Below, in pieces: positions 1 to 5,898 of a DNA stretch of 7,853 bases. Made by a program: the position numbers and the translations under genes. Origin of the DNA: Candidatus Aminicenantota bacterium (GTDB lineage Bacteria; Acidobacteriota; Aminicenantia; Aminicenantales; Aminicenantaceae); NCBI GenBank assembly GCA_030620655.1, contig JAUXEH010000126.1, positions 1 through 7,853 on the forward strand. The letters are read 5' to 3'. The first letter of the stretch is position 1, and the number at the start of each line of letters is the position of its first letter. Under the pieces are notes generated by a model, which saw only the letters and a list, made by a program, of their open reading frames with translations, searched no databases and was not told where the DNA came from.

Positions 1-66
1 ACCTTTCAGGCGAGCCAAGCTAAGAGAGGGTAGGTTGGGTCGGCGCTTCGTTGCAAAGAATTTGCG

Positions 67-78
67 GTGGTATACCAC
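67..78. promoter_or_regulatory. Perfect 12-bp palindrome, possible operator
   Basis: GTGGTATACCAC is a perfect palindrome centred on GTATAC. It is preceded at 53-65 by a short inverted repeat, GCAAA-gaa-TTTGC. Palindromes of the TGGTATACCA type are typical sites for GntR-family (FadR/FCD-like) repressors, but no such regulator gene is in this window. The site lies about 165 bp upstream of the PAP2 start, which is far for a repressor of that gene. It could equally belong to a gene beyond the left edge, or fall by chance inside an unannotated reading frame that is open from position 2 to a TGA at about 122. Confidence 0.22.
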
Positions 79-173
79 AGCTTCATCCTTTGCGCCTCGC
101 ATCTACGGCAATCTCAACTCGTGAATAATCCAGGCTAGATAATCGGGGGGGGGAACTCCTGGCTGTTTTCTTA

Positions 174-203
174 TTGAATAAACCGGCGGATTCTTTGTAT
201 GAT
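174..203 (+). promoter_or_regulatory. Possible sigma70 promoter for the PAP2 gene
   Basis: A -35-like TTGAAT (174-179) and a -10-like TATGAT (198-203) are separated by 18 bp. Transcription would start near 210, leaving a leader of about 20 nt before the ATG at 232. This placement argues against the upstream ATGs at 199 and 202, which would overlap the -10 element. A run of nine G (145-153) lies just upstream. The -35 match is only 4 of 6, so this remains a candidate. Confidence 0.33.
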
Positions 204-231
204 GGAGGCACTTTACAGAACCAAGGAAAAC

Positions 232-1068
232 ATGACCGTCAGTCCAAAGAGAATGGGAATGATCTTTGGGCTTGTGCTGTTGTCTCTGGTGATTGTCGGC
301 GGCCCGGTCCTGTCTGAAGAAAATCCGCCTCGCACATACCGATTAAACGCGCAGTTCCTGAAAGACCTGAAGAACGACTTTGTCTCGGTCTGGACCGCGC
401 CTTTTGAGTGGCAGGATAGGGATTGGACCAAGTTCGCGGTAGCTTTAGGGACCACGGCGCTGATCTATATCGGTGATGACGGCATCCATGAATGGTCGCA
501 GAGCAACAGGAACACATCCGGCGACGACTTCTGGAAATTCGTCTCCAGATTTGGTGAACCGTTCGTCTTGCTGGCCGTTTCCGGGGGGGTCTATGCCGTT
601 GGTGAGCTTGCCGGGAGCACGGGCATGCGGCGGACCGCTCTTCTGAGCATAGAGAGCCTGCTTATCTCCTCAACCATGCTGTATGCCTTGAAATGGGCCG
701 TAGGGAGGGCCAGGCCTTATGCAGAGGAGGGCAAAAGCTCATTCCATCCTTTCTCCTTGGAATCTAAATACCACTCCTTCCCTTCGGGCCATACTTCGGC
801 GGCTTTTTCCGTGGCCTCGGTGATCGCTCATCATAGTGACAGCATGATCGTGGACGTCCTTTCTTATTCGCTGGCGACGTTTGTCGGATTCGCGAGGCCC
901 TTTCAGGATAAACATTGGGCTTCCGATGTTTTCTTTGGAGCTGCCCTGGGGTATTTCGTAGGGCAGAAGATCTGTGCTTGCCACACCGGCCAAGCTTCAA
1001 AGAAGATAGATGTCGGGCTGCTGATTACTCCTTATGAGCAGGGCCTGACGTTCTCGTTTTCCTTTTGA
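232..1068 (+). CDS. PAP2-family phosphatase, exported or membrane-anchored
   Basis: Member of the type 2 phosphatidic acid phosphatase superfamily, which removes phosphate from lipid phosphates such as phosphatidate or undecaprenyl pyrophosphate at the membrane's outer face. Counting from the ATG at 232 (278 residues), all three signature motifs are present: K154-x6-R161-P162, PSGH at 184-187, and R222-x5-H228-x3-D232, where the usual Ser before the Arg is Ala. A basic start (PKR) and hydrophobic stretch at about residues 10-26 form a signal peptide or anchor, and several hydrophobic helices follow. The start at 232 has AAGGA four bases upstream; the ATGs at 199 and 202 would add 11 or 10 residues but lack a ribosome site and overlap a promoter-like -10. 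The protein ends in an alternating, Phe-terminated tail (LTFSFSF), reminiscent of an outer-membrane beta-strand. Its substrate cannot be assigned. It converges on the TPR gene with a 2-bp gap. Confidence 0.88.
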   Translation: MTVSPKRMGMIFGLVLLSLVIVGGPVLSEENPPRTYRLNAQFLKDLKNDFVSVWTAPFEWQDRDWTKFAVALGTTALIYIGDDGIHEWSQSNRNTSGDDFWKFVSRFGEPFVLLAVSGGVYAVGELAGSTGMRRTALLSIESLLISSTMLYALKWAVGRARPYAEEGKSSFHPFSLESKYHSFPSGHTSAAFSVASVIAHHSDSMIVDVLSYSLATFVGFARPFQDKHWASDVFFGAALGYFVGQKICACHTGQASKKIDVGLLITPYEQGLTFSFSF

Positions 1069-1070
1069 AC

Positions 1071-1856
1071 CTAGCCGGTGAAACGTAATTTCCTGAGCTT
1101 CTTGATCGCCTTCAGATACTCATCGATCTTTGTTTTCATTTCCGCCTCGGTGACATCGGGGTAGATCTCTTCGAAGATCCGTTCCGCCATGGCCATCTGA
1201 TTGTTGTTGAAGTATGCTTCTCCAAGGTTGTAGCTTAGGTTGACATCATCCCGGATGCTCTTCTGGGCCAGCTTGTAGTTGCTTATGGCCTCGTCATACC
1301 GGCCCATCCTGTTGTACAGCACACCCAGTAGGTGGTATCCCAGGCCGAATTCGGCTCTCATCCTTACGGCGGTCTGGACACAGTCCAATGCCTCCTGATC
1401 CTTCTCCTGCAGATAGTAGAGCCGGGCCAGGTTGTAATAGGAAAGGTGGCGGGAGCTGTAAGTCAGATCTTCGGCCGCCAAACGAAACTGGCGCTCGGCC
1501 TTGTCCATCTGCCCTGTTTCCTGATACACCATACCCAGGTTGTTGCGCGCCTCGGTAAAATCCGGCTTGACCTCCAGGCATTTCAGGAAGTACCTCTCCG
1601 AGATATCGAACTGACCCTTCATCATGTATGCAAGACCGAGGCCGTTGTATGCGAGGTAGAAGTCGGGATCCAGGCGTATGCTGCTGCCGAAGTAGCGGAT
1701 CGCGTCATCGGCTCTGTTGTTCCCCAGATAGACGGTCCCGACATCGTACTGGTGCTTGGGGTCTTTTTCGCGGGATCTCTGCAGCTTTGTCTGCTCGGAC
1801 GCACAAGAAAACAAAAGGGCACAAATCGCGATGACGGATATGATTCGTATCTTCAT
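1071..1856 (-). CDS. TPR-repeat lipoprotein (PilF/PilW-like)
   Basis: 261-residue lipoprotein made almost entirely of tetratricopeptide repeats. The signal peptide ends in a good lipobox, L15-F16-S17-C18, so the mature protein should carry lipid on Cys18. About six 34-residue TPR units follow (roughly 33-66, 67-100, 101-134, 138-171, 172-205 and 206-235), with a basic, helical C-terminus (KAIKKLRKLR). TPR arrays are protein-binding scaffolds. The size and lipobox-plus-TPR layout resemble PilF/PilW type IV pilus assembly lipoproteins, but no pilus gene is nearby, so that role is not supported here. The start is secure: GGAGGT at 1861-1866 sits five bases upstream of the ATG. The stop lies 2 bp from the converging PAP2 stop, with no terminator hairpin between them, so the two transcripts probably overlap. 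Confidence 0.88.
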   Translation of the reverse strand: MKIRIISVIAICALLFSCASEQTKLQRSREKDPKHQYDVGTVYLGNNRADDAIRYFGSSIRLDPDFYLAYNGLGLAYMMKGQFDISERYFLKCLEVKPDFTEARNNLGMVYQETGQMDKAERQFRLAAEDLTYSSRHLSYYNLARLYYLQEKDQEALDCVQTAVRMRAEFGLGYHLLGVLYNRMGRYDEAISNYKLAQKSIRDDVNLSYNLGEAYFNNNQMAMAERIFEEIYPDVTEAEMKTKIDEYLKAIKKLRKLRFTG

Positions 1857-1888
1857 TCTGACCTCCCAGTCGACCCTCTCATTATTTT

Positions 1889-1918
1889 ATGCTAGCTTAA
1901 ATCTTGCCTTAGAATCAA
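1889..1918 (-). promoter_or_regulatory. Weak promoter candidate for the TPR lipoprotein gene
   Basis: Read on the minus strand, TTGATT (1913-1918) and TAGCAT (1889-1894) are 18 bp apart, with a leader of about 25 nt to the start codon. The -10 matches consensus at only 4 of 6 positions. A small inverted repeat, GCCTT-n6-AAGGC (1906-1921), overlaps the -35 and lies next to the divergent promoter candidate for the acetyltransferase gene. Confidence 0.23.
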
Positions 1919-1926
1919 GGCTGGAT

Positions 1927-1955
1927 TTGACTAATCCGGCTGAAATTCTTATGTT
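1927..1955 (+). promoter_or_regulatory. Promoter candidate for the GNAT gene
   Basis: TTGACT (1927-1932, 5 of 6 to consensus) and TATGTT (1950-1955, 4 of 6) are separated by 17 bp. Transcription would begin near 1962, giving a leader of about 78 nt before the ATG at 2040. The surrounding DNA is visibly more AT-rich than the flanking genes, as expected for a divergent promoter region. The elements were judged by eye only. Confidence 0.35.
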
Positions 1956-2039
1956 TTATGATAGAAAGTCGTTGGCCCCATTCAAAGCCGGCATCACAGC
2001 TAGCGGCCCGGACTCATAATTTGCTCGAAGGAGTTGCCT

Positions 2040-2624
2040 ATGGAAAAAACTGAGACTTTAAAAGACGGCACCAAAGTCCTGATCAGGGATCAGACCCTGG
2101 ATGACCTGGATCTTCTGATGGATTTCTATCTGGCACTGCCGGATGAAGACCGCCGTTATCTACGCGTGGATGTGACTGATCGGGATGTGGTCAAGCAGCG
2201 GCTCGCACTCATGGACTCCGGTTTCCTGTTCCGAAGATGTGCCCTCGAAAACAATAAAATCGTGGCCACTGGTGCTCTGGAGATCTTCCCGGATGCCTGG
2301 CGCAAACACCAGGGCGAGATCAGGGTCATCGTGGCCCGGGATTTCCGGCACAAGGGATTGGGAATGGTCATGATGCGCGAGTTCTACCTCATGGCCCTGG
2401 AAAAAGATGTCGAGCTGCTGGTCACACGAATTTTACGGCCCCAGATCGCCGCGCGAAACATCTGCCGCAAGCTGGGTTTCCGGGAGGAGCTTATGGTCCC
2501 GGATTATCTGCACGACCTCACCGGTGCCACACAGGACATGATCCTCATGGCCTGTGAGATGAAGGACTTCTGGAAGGAGCTGGAGCAGGCTTACCTGGAC
2601 TCGGACTGGCGGAAATATCGGTAA
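2040..2624 (+). CDS. GNAT-family N-acetyltransferase, Pat-like single domain
   Basis: 194-residue GCN5-related acetyltransferase, which would transfer acetyl from acetyl-CoA to an amine. The acetyl-CoA pyrophosphate loop is visible as R103-H-K-G106-L-G108 (the R/Q-x-x-G-x-G/A pattern) after a beta-strand (EIRVIVA). The second conserved segment follows as A-R-N140-x6-F147. The N-terminus (DGTKVLIRDQTLDDL, then a helix and ExRRYLR) resembles the GNAT domain of Pat-type protein lysine acetyltransferases, but the CoA-ligase-like and cyclic-nucleotide domains found in some Pat proteins are absent. A protein substrate is therefore only a suggestion. The start is set by AAGGAG (2028-2033), six bases before the ATG at 2040; a TTG at 2034 in the same frame directly abuts that site and is unlikely. 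The stop lies 11 bp from the end of the converging pseudogene. Confidence 0.86.
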   Translation: MEKTETLKDGTKVLIRDQTLDDLDLLMDFYLALPDEDRRYLRVDVTDRDVVKQRLALMDSGFLFRRCALENNKIVATGALEIFPDAWRKHQGEIRVIVARDFRHKGLGMVMMREFYLMALEKDVELLVTRILRPQIAARNICRKLGFREELMVPDYLHDLTGATQDMILMACEMKDFWKELEQAYLDSDWRKYR

Positions 2625-2635
2625 GCGGCCGCGGG

Positions 2636-2813
2636 TTACTTCTTGACCTCGTAGGTCCGCTTGGTGCGAGGGGGCATGACATAGGCCGAGACCGTGCTCC
2701 GGTTCCCACTCGTGTCCACGGCGCTCACGCCGAAGACATACTCGTCGATGGTGACGTTCGGGAGCGTGTGGGGCGGCCGCCAGGGAGGCCAGGATCGCTA
2801 TTTTTTTCATCAT
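2636..2813 (-). pseudogene. Remnant of a secreted protein gene, probably an M28-type peptidase
   Basis: Two pieces of one gene survive in different reading frames. The 5' piece starts at 2813 with ATGATGAAAAAAATAGCG, encoding MMKKIAILASLA, the start of a signal peptide. It has a GGAGG (2820-2824) six bases upstream and a plausible promoter. The 3' piece, open from 2797 to a TAA at 2636-2638, encodes about 53 residues ending in YEVKK. Its middle, EYVFGVSAVDTSGNRS then AYVMPP, has the look of the beta-sandwich C-terminus of secreted M28-family aminopeptidases (recognised by eye, not searched). Everything between, including any catalytic domain, is missing. The simplest reading is an internal deletion with the junction near 2775-2795 that also shifted the frame. 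A tiny secreted protein broken by one sequencing error is the alternative. It lies downstream of the propeller gene on the same strand. Confidence 0.6.
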
Positions 2814-2846
2814 GTCGAGCCTCCTCTCCTAAAAAGCCAGGTCCCT

Positions 2847-2874
2847 ATTATCTCAAAAAAGATGAATTTCTCAA
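2847..2874 (-). promoter_or_regulatory. Promoter candidate for the decayed gene
   Basis: On the minus strand TTGAGA (2869-2874) and GATAAT (2847-2852, 5 of 6 to TATAAT) are 16 bp apart. The predicted start near 2840 is followed by the GGAGG site at 2820-2824. If real, the remnant downstream still has its transcription and translation signals. Confidence 0.35.
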
Positions 2875-2967
2875 GCTCAAAGAGAGCCGGCCGCTGTGAA
2901 TTCCGTGTGCTGCCCGACCAGTTCGGGACCTTGCTCAAGATGATCCTGGAGGCCAAGGTGGATTAAG

Positions 2968-5658
2968 CTATTCCTTACGTAGGTGATCGGGATTTCCGAT
3001 GGGCCAGAGGAGCCGCGGTTTGAGGATTCCCTTTTTGGTGATCTCCGTTGTCCCGTCGGTGAGCGTGATCCTGTAGGTCCCGGGCTCGACCCGGCGGGCG
3101 TTCCAGATCAGCTTGTGGATGCCAGGGTCGGTCTTGGCGTTGAGTTTGGCCACGGTGTTTCCGTCACAGTCCACGATGTTCAGCAAGAGGGGATTCCGGG
3201 GCTTTTCTTTGAGGTAATAGAAGATCGGAAGCCCGGGGCGCTCGTTGGGGGTACGGAGGTGATTGTCGCCGGTCATGTGATAGTTGCCCCAGCGGGCCCG
3301 CTGTGATGCGTAGTCCAGCGGCTTAGAGACGATGTCGAAGAGGTGGAAGTCTTTGTCCAGCACCTCCGGAGTCAGCTCCTGGAGCGGCCCCACGTTGGTG
3401 ACCCAGACGCCCCGGCCGTAGGTACCTACCACCAGGTCTTTCTCGCGGGGGTGGACCAGAAGGTCGCGGACCGGCACCGGAGGCATGTTGTTCTTGAGCG
3501 GGATCCAGGCCTTGCCGCCGTCGATGGTGAAGTACACGCCGATGTCGGTTCCCACAAACAGGAGGTCGGGATTCACCCGGTCCTCCCATATGACGGATGT
3601 CGGGGCATCCGGCAGCCCTTGGCCGATGTCTTCCCAGGTCCTGCCGAAATCCCGGGTGCGAAAGACAAAGGGCTGGAAGGCGTCTTCGCGGTAGCCGGAT
3701 TTGACAGCATAGGCCGTGCCGGCGTCGTGGTTCGAGGCTGCCACACGGCCCAGCCAGGTGTCCCTGGGTGCGCCGACCGCCACGAGCTTATCAGTCATCT
3801 CCTCCCAGTCGGCGCCGTGGTTCCGGGTCAGGTGCACCCGGCCGTCGTCCGTCCCCACCCAGATCACTCCGGGCTTGACGGGAGATTCGCTGATGGTGGT
3901 GATGGTACAGTACATGACGTGGCCCTTTCCCGCGATCTTGACTGGATCGTTGGTGGTGAGGTCAGGGCTTCTCTCTTCCCAGGTGTCGCCGCGGTCCAGG
4001 GAGCGGAGCAGCATCTGCCCACCGGTGTAGACGATGTCGCCGTTGTGGGGAGAAAGCACGATGGGGGTCTGCCAGGTGTAGCGGTAGAAGGGCTCCCCTT
4101 CGGGCGCCTGGGGGGTTATTTCGTAGCGTTCGCCTCGGAGCTGGTCTTCGCGGTGATGTTTGCCGAACTGGGTGGTGAAGTAGAGCCAGCGGTTGTTTTC
4201 CGGGTTGACCGCGGTGTACATCCCGTCCCACATGCCGGCGATGACCCAGTTTTCGGGCCCCACGCTGCCCGACCAGTTATTGCTCGGGCCCTTCCAGGAC
4301 TCATGGTCCTGGAGGCCGGCGTAGATGTTATAGGGCTCGGCATTGTCCACCTCGACGTCGTAGATCTCGCCCAGGGGGATGTGATAGAAGTGGAACATGG
4401 TGCGGCCGCCATCATAGGAGATGTAGAATCCTCCGTCGCTCCCCAGCATCATATGCTCCGGGTCCTTGGGGTCGATCCAGAAGGTGCGCGTGTCGCCGAA
4501 ATTGCTGAGGAAGCGCTCCTTCTGACGCCACTGCGGCCAGGTCTTGCCGCCGTCCAGGGAGTACTGCTGGCTGACCCCGATGATGAAGACCTTGTCGGGA
4601 TCCATGGGGTCCACGTAGATCTCGTTGAAGGAATAGGCGGCCTTGCCGCTGACGTCCACCTCGGGATCGCTCACCTTGAGCCAAGAGTCGCCTCCGTCGT
4701 CGGAGCGGTAAACCTCCCCACCGATGAGGTCCTCGTAGGAGCGGTCGGTGAAGGCATCGAACTCAGCCTCGGACTTTTTCTTTAGGCCGGGCTTGGGATT
4801 GAGGTTCTGGATGACGGCGTAGAGGATGTCGGGATTGGCCCGGTGGATGTCCACGCCGAGGCGTCCCAGGTTGCCGCCGGGCAGGCCCTTTGTGAGGGCC
4901 TCCCAGGTTTGGCCGCCGTCTGTGGTGCGGTGGATGCGGCTGCCCGGGCCGCCCGCCTCATAGTGCCAGGGGAGGCGCACCTTTTCGTACGCGGCGGCGT
5001 AGAGGGTGCCGGGATTGGAAAAGTTCATGACGAGGTCGACCACTCCCACCTTCTCGTTGATGTAGAGGACCTTGTCCCAGGTTTGGCCGCCGTCCGTGGT
5101 CTTGAATACTCCGCGCTCCTCGTTCTCGGAGTAGAGGTGCCCCATGATGGCCGCATACACGATGTCGGGATTCTGAGGGTGGATTACGATCTTGCCGATG
5201 TGGTGGGAATCGGAGAGCCCCATGTTCCGGAACGTCCTGCCTGCGTCCGTGGATTTCCAGATGCCGTTTCCGGCGTAGCTGGAGCGGGCATAGGAATCCT
5301 CGCCGGTTCCCACCCAGAGGATGTCGGGATCCGAGGGGGCGACCTCGATGGCGCCGATGGCGTTGACGCCGTAGTCGTCGAAGATGGGGAAGAACGTGGT
5401 GCCGTTGTTGACCGTCTTCCAGACGCCGCCGTTGCGGGCCGCGACATAGAAGGTGTATTTGTGCTCTGCCCCGGGATTTTCCGGGACCGCGATATCACCG
5501 ATCCAGGACCCGGCTCGGAAGGGCCCCAGGTTGCGGTAGACGAAGTCCTTGAACAGCTCTTGGCTGATCTGGGGGTCCGCATTGATCACCGCAGGAGAGA
5601 TAAACAACGCAATTGTGGTTGCTATGAGTATCGCGGGCATTAATCTCGAGCTCGACAT
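2968..5658 (-). CDS. Secreted Asp-box/BNR (sortilin, VPS10-like) beta-propeller protein
   Basis: 896-residue exported protein. A signal peptide covers residues 1-27 (hydrophobic core about 9-25, likely cleavage after INA). The bulk is beta-propeller with about ten Asp-box motifs of the S/T-x-D-x-G-x-T-W type: 136-143, 187-194, 245-252, 319-326, 367-374, 414-421, 553-560, 611-618, 668-675 and 711-718, plus a degenerate one near 81-89. Many are preceded by a D-P-D/N-x-hydrophobic-W/Y-x-G strand, as in sortilin and xyloglucanase-like propellers. After about residue 765 a small beta-sandwich (about 820-880, with GIHKLIWNARRVEPGTYR) resembles the FlgD/FnIII-like tail common in this family. Databases often call such proteins glycosyl hydrolase or exo-sialidase, but Asp boxes are structural and no catalytic residues are evident; the function is unknown, probably extracellular binding or processing. 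The start is supported by AGGAGGG (5664-5670) five bases upstream. A GH29 gene lies upstream on the same strand. Confidence 0.9.
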   Translation of the reverse strand: MSSSRLMPAILIATTIALFISPAVINADPQISQELFKDFVYRNLGPFRAGSWIGDIAVPENPGAEHKYTFYVAARNGGVWKTVNNGTTFFPIFDDYGVNAIGAIEVAPSDPDILWVGTGEDSYARSSYAGNGIWKSTDAGRTFRNMGLSDSHHIGKIVIHPQNPDIVYAAIMGHLYSENEERGVFKTTDGGQTWDKVLYINEKVGVVDLVMNFSNPGTLYAAAYEKVRLPWHYEAGGPGSRIHRTTDGGQTWEALTKGLPGGNLGRLGVDIHRANPDILYAVIQNLNPKPGLKKKSEAEFDAFTDRSYEDLIGGEVYRSDDGGDSWLKVSDPEVDVSGKAAYSFNEIYVDPMDPDKVFIIGVSQQYSLDGGKTWPQWRQKERFLSNFGDTRTFWIDPKDPEHMMLGSDGGFYISYDGGRTMFHFYHIPLGEIYDVEVDNAEPYNIYAGLQDHESWKGPSNNWSGSVGPENWVIAGMWDGMYTAVNPENNRWLYFTTQFGKHHREDQLRGERYEITPQAPEGEPFYRYTWQTPIVLSPHNGDIVYTGGQMLLRSLDRGDTWEERSPDLTTNDPVKIAGKGHVMYCTITTISESPVKPGVIWVGTDDGRVHLTRNHGADWEEMTDKLVAVGAPRDTWLGRVAASNHDAGTAYAVKSGYREDAFQPFVFRTRDFGRTWEDIGQGLPDAPTSVIWEDRVNPDLLFVGTDIGVYFTIDGGKAWIPLKNNMPPVPVRDLLVHPREKDLVVGTYGRGVWVTNVGPLQELTPEVLDKDFHLFDIVSKPLDYASQRARWGNYHMTGDNHLRTPNERPGLPIFYYLKEKPRNPLLLNIVDCDGNTVAKLNAKTDPGIHKLIWNARRVEPGTYRITLTDGTTEITKKGILKPRLLWPIGNPDHLRKE

Positions 5659-5702
5659 ATCGGCCCTCCTCTTGATGCAAATATTTGTTAAAAGGAAAGC
5701 TC

Positions 5703-5731
5703 ATTGTATGCCACGCCGGCGATGATATCAA
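5703..5731 (-). promoter_or_regulatory. Sigma70-type promoter of the propeller gene
   Basis: On the minus strand TTGATA (5726-5731) and TACAAT (5703-5708) each match consensus at 5 of 6 positions and are exactly 17 bp apart. Transcription would begin near 5696, giving a leader of about 38 nt that includes the AGGAGGG ribosome site. This is the best promoter in the window. It means the propeller gene need not depend on read-through from the fucosidase gene. The repeat element begins about 15 bp upstream of the -35. Confidence 0.6.
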
Positions 5732-5745
5732 TCTCGATTTCCGAT

Positions 5746-5888
5746 TTTGGGGACAGACCATGAAATGTTGTGATAACAATACATTTACTCTGGTTTTTCC
5801 ATGATATTTTGGGCTTAGGAGCTGATTTTGGGGTCAAGAGTGGCACTCTAAGCATTCTTAACAATACATTTCATGGTCTGTCCCCGAA
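5746..5888. repeat. Composite inverted-repeat element (REP/MITE-like)
   Basis: A 143-bp non-coding, AT-richer element bounded by perfect 20-bp inverted arms: GGGGACAGACCATGAAATGT at 5749-5768 and its complement at 5866-5885. Pairing continues inward imperfectly for about 16 more positions (roughly 11 matches), and an outer TT/AA pair gives ends of the form TTnGGGG...CCCCnAA. Inside are also two direct repeats: GATTTTGGGG at 5743-5752 and 5824-5833, and TAACAATACATTT at 5774-5786 and 5859-5871. A small hairpin, AGAGT-GGC-ACTCT, lies at 5837-5849. No transposase is encoded. The arms suggest a non-autonomous, REP- or MITE-like element mobilised in trans; similar GGGGACAG-ended palindromes occur, from memory, in Desulfobacterota genomes near Y1 (RAYT) transposases, which I cannot verify here. 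It fills most of the gap between the fucosidase stop and the propeller promoter. Confidence 0.72.
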
Positions 5889-5898
5889 CTGGGGGTGG

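Noticed and set aside
199..231. Upstream start codons (199, 202) for the PAP2 gene
   Set aside because: They have no ribosome site and overlap a -10-like TATGAT; the ATG at 232 has AAGGA close by and gives a normal signal-peptide start.
2625..2780. Two GCGGCCGC (NotI) sites as a cloning or assembly scar
   Set aside because: A third copy lies inside the intact propeller gene (4402-4409), and GC-rich codons here readily produce the sequence.
2913..2927. Terminator for the propeller gene (CCCGA-n5-TCGGG)
   Set aside because: The stem is only 5 bp and no T-run follows on either strand.
3343..4785. Long plus-strand open frame of about 480 codons opposite the propeller gene
   Set aside because: It is antisense to a well-supported 896-residue gene whose repeated Asp-box codons and high GC keep the opposite frame open. 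Its translation shows no domain pattern.
5746..5888. CRISPR array or tRNA-type structure in the repeat region
   Set aside because: Repeats number only two per type, with irregular spacing and inverted symmetry; there is no cloverleaf.
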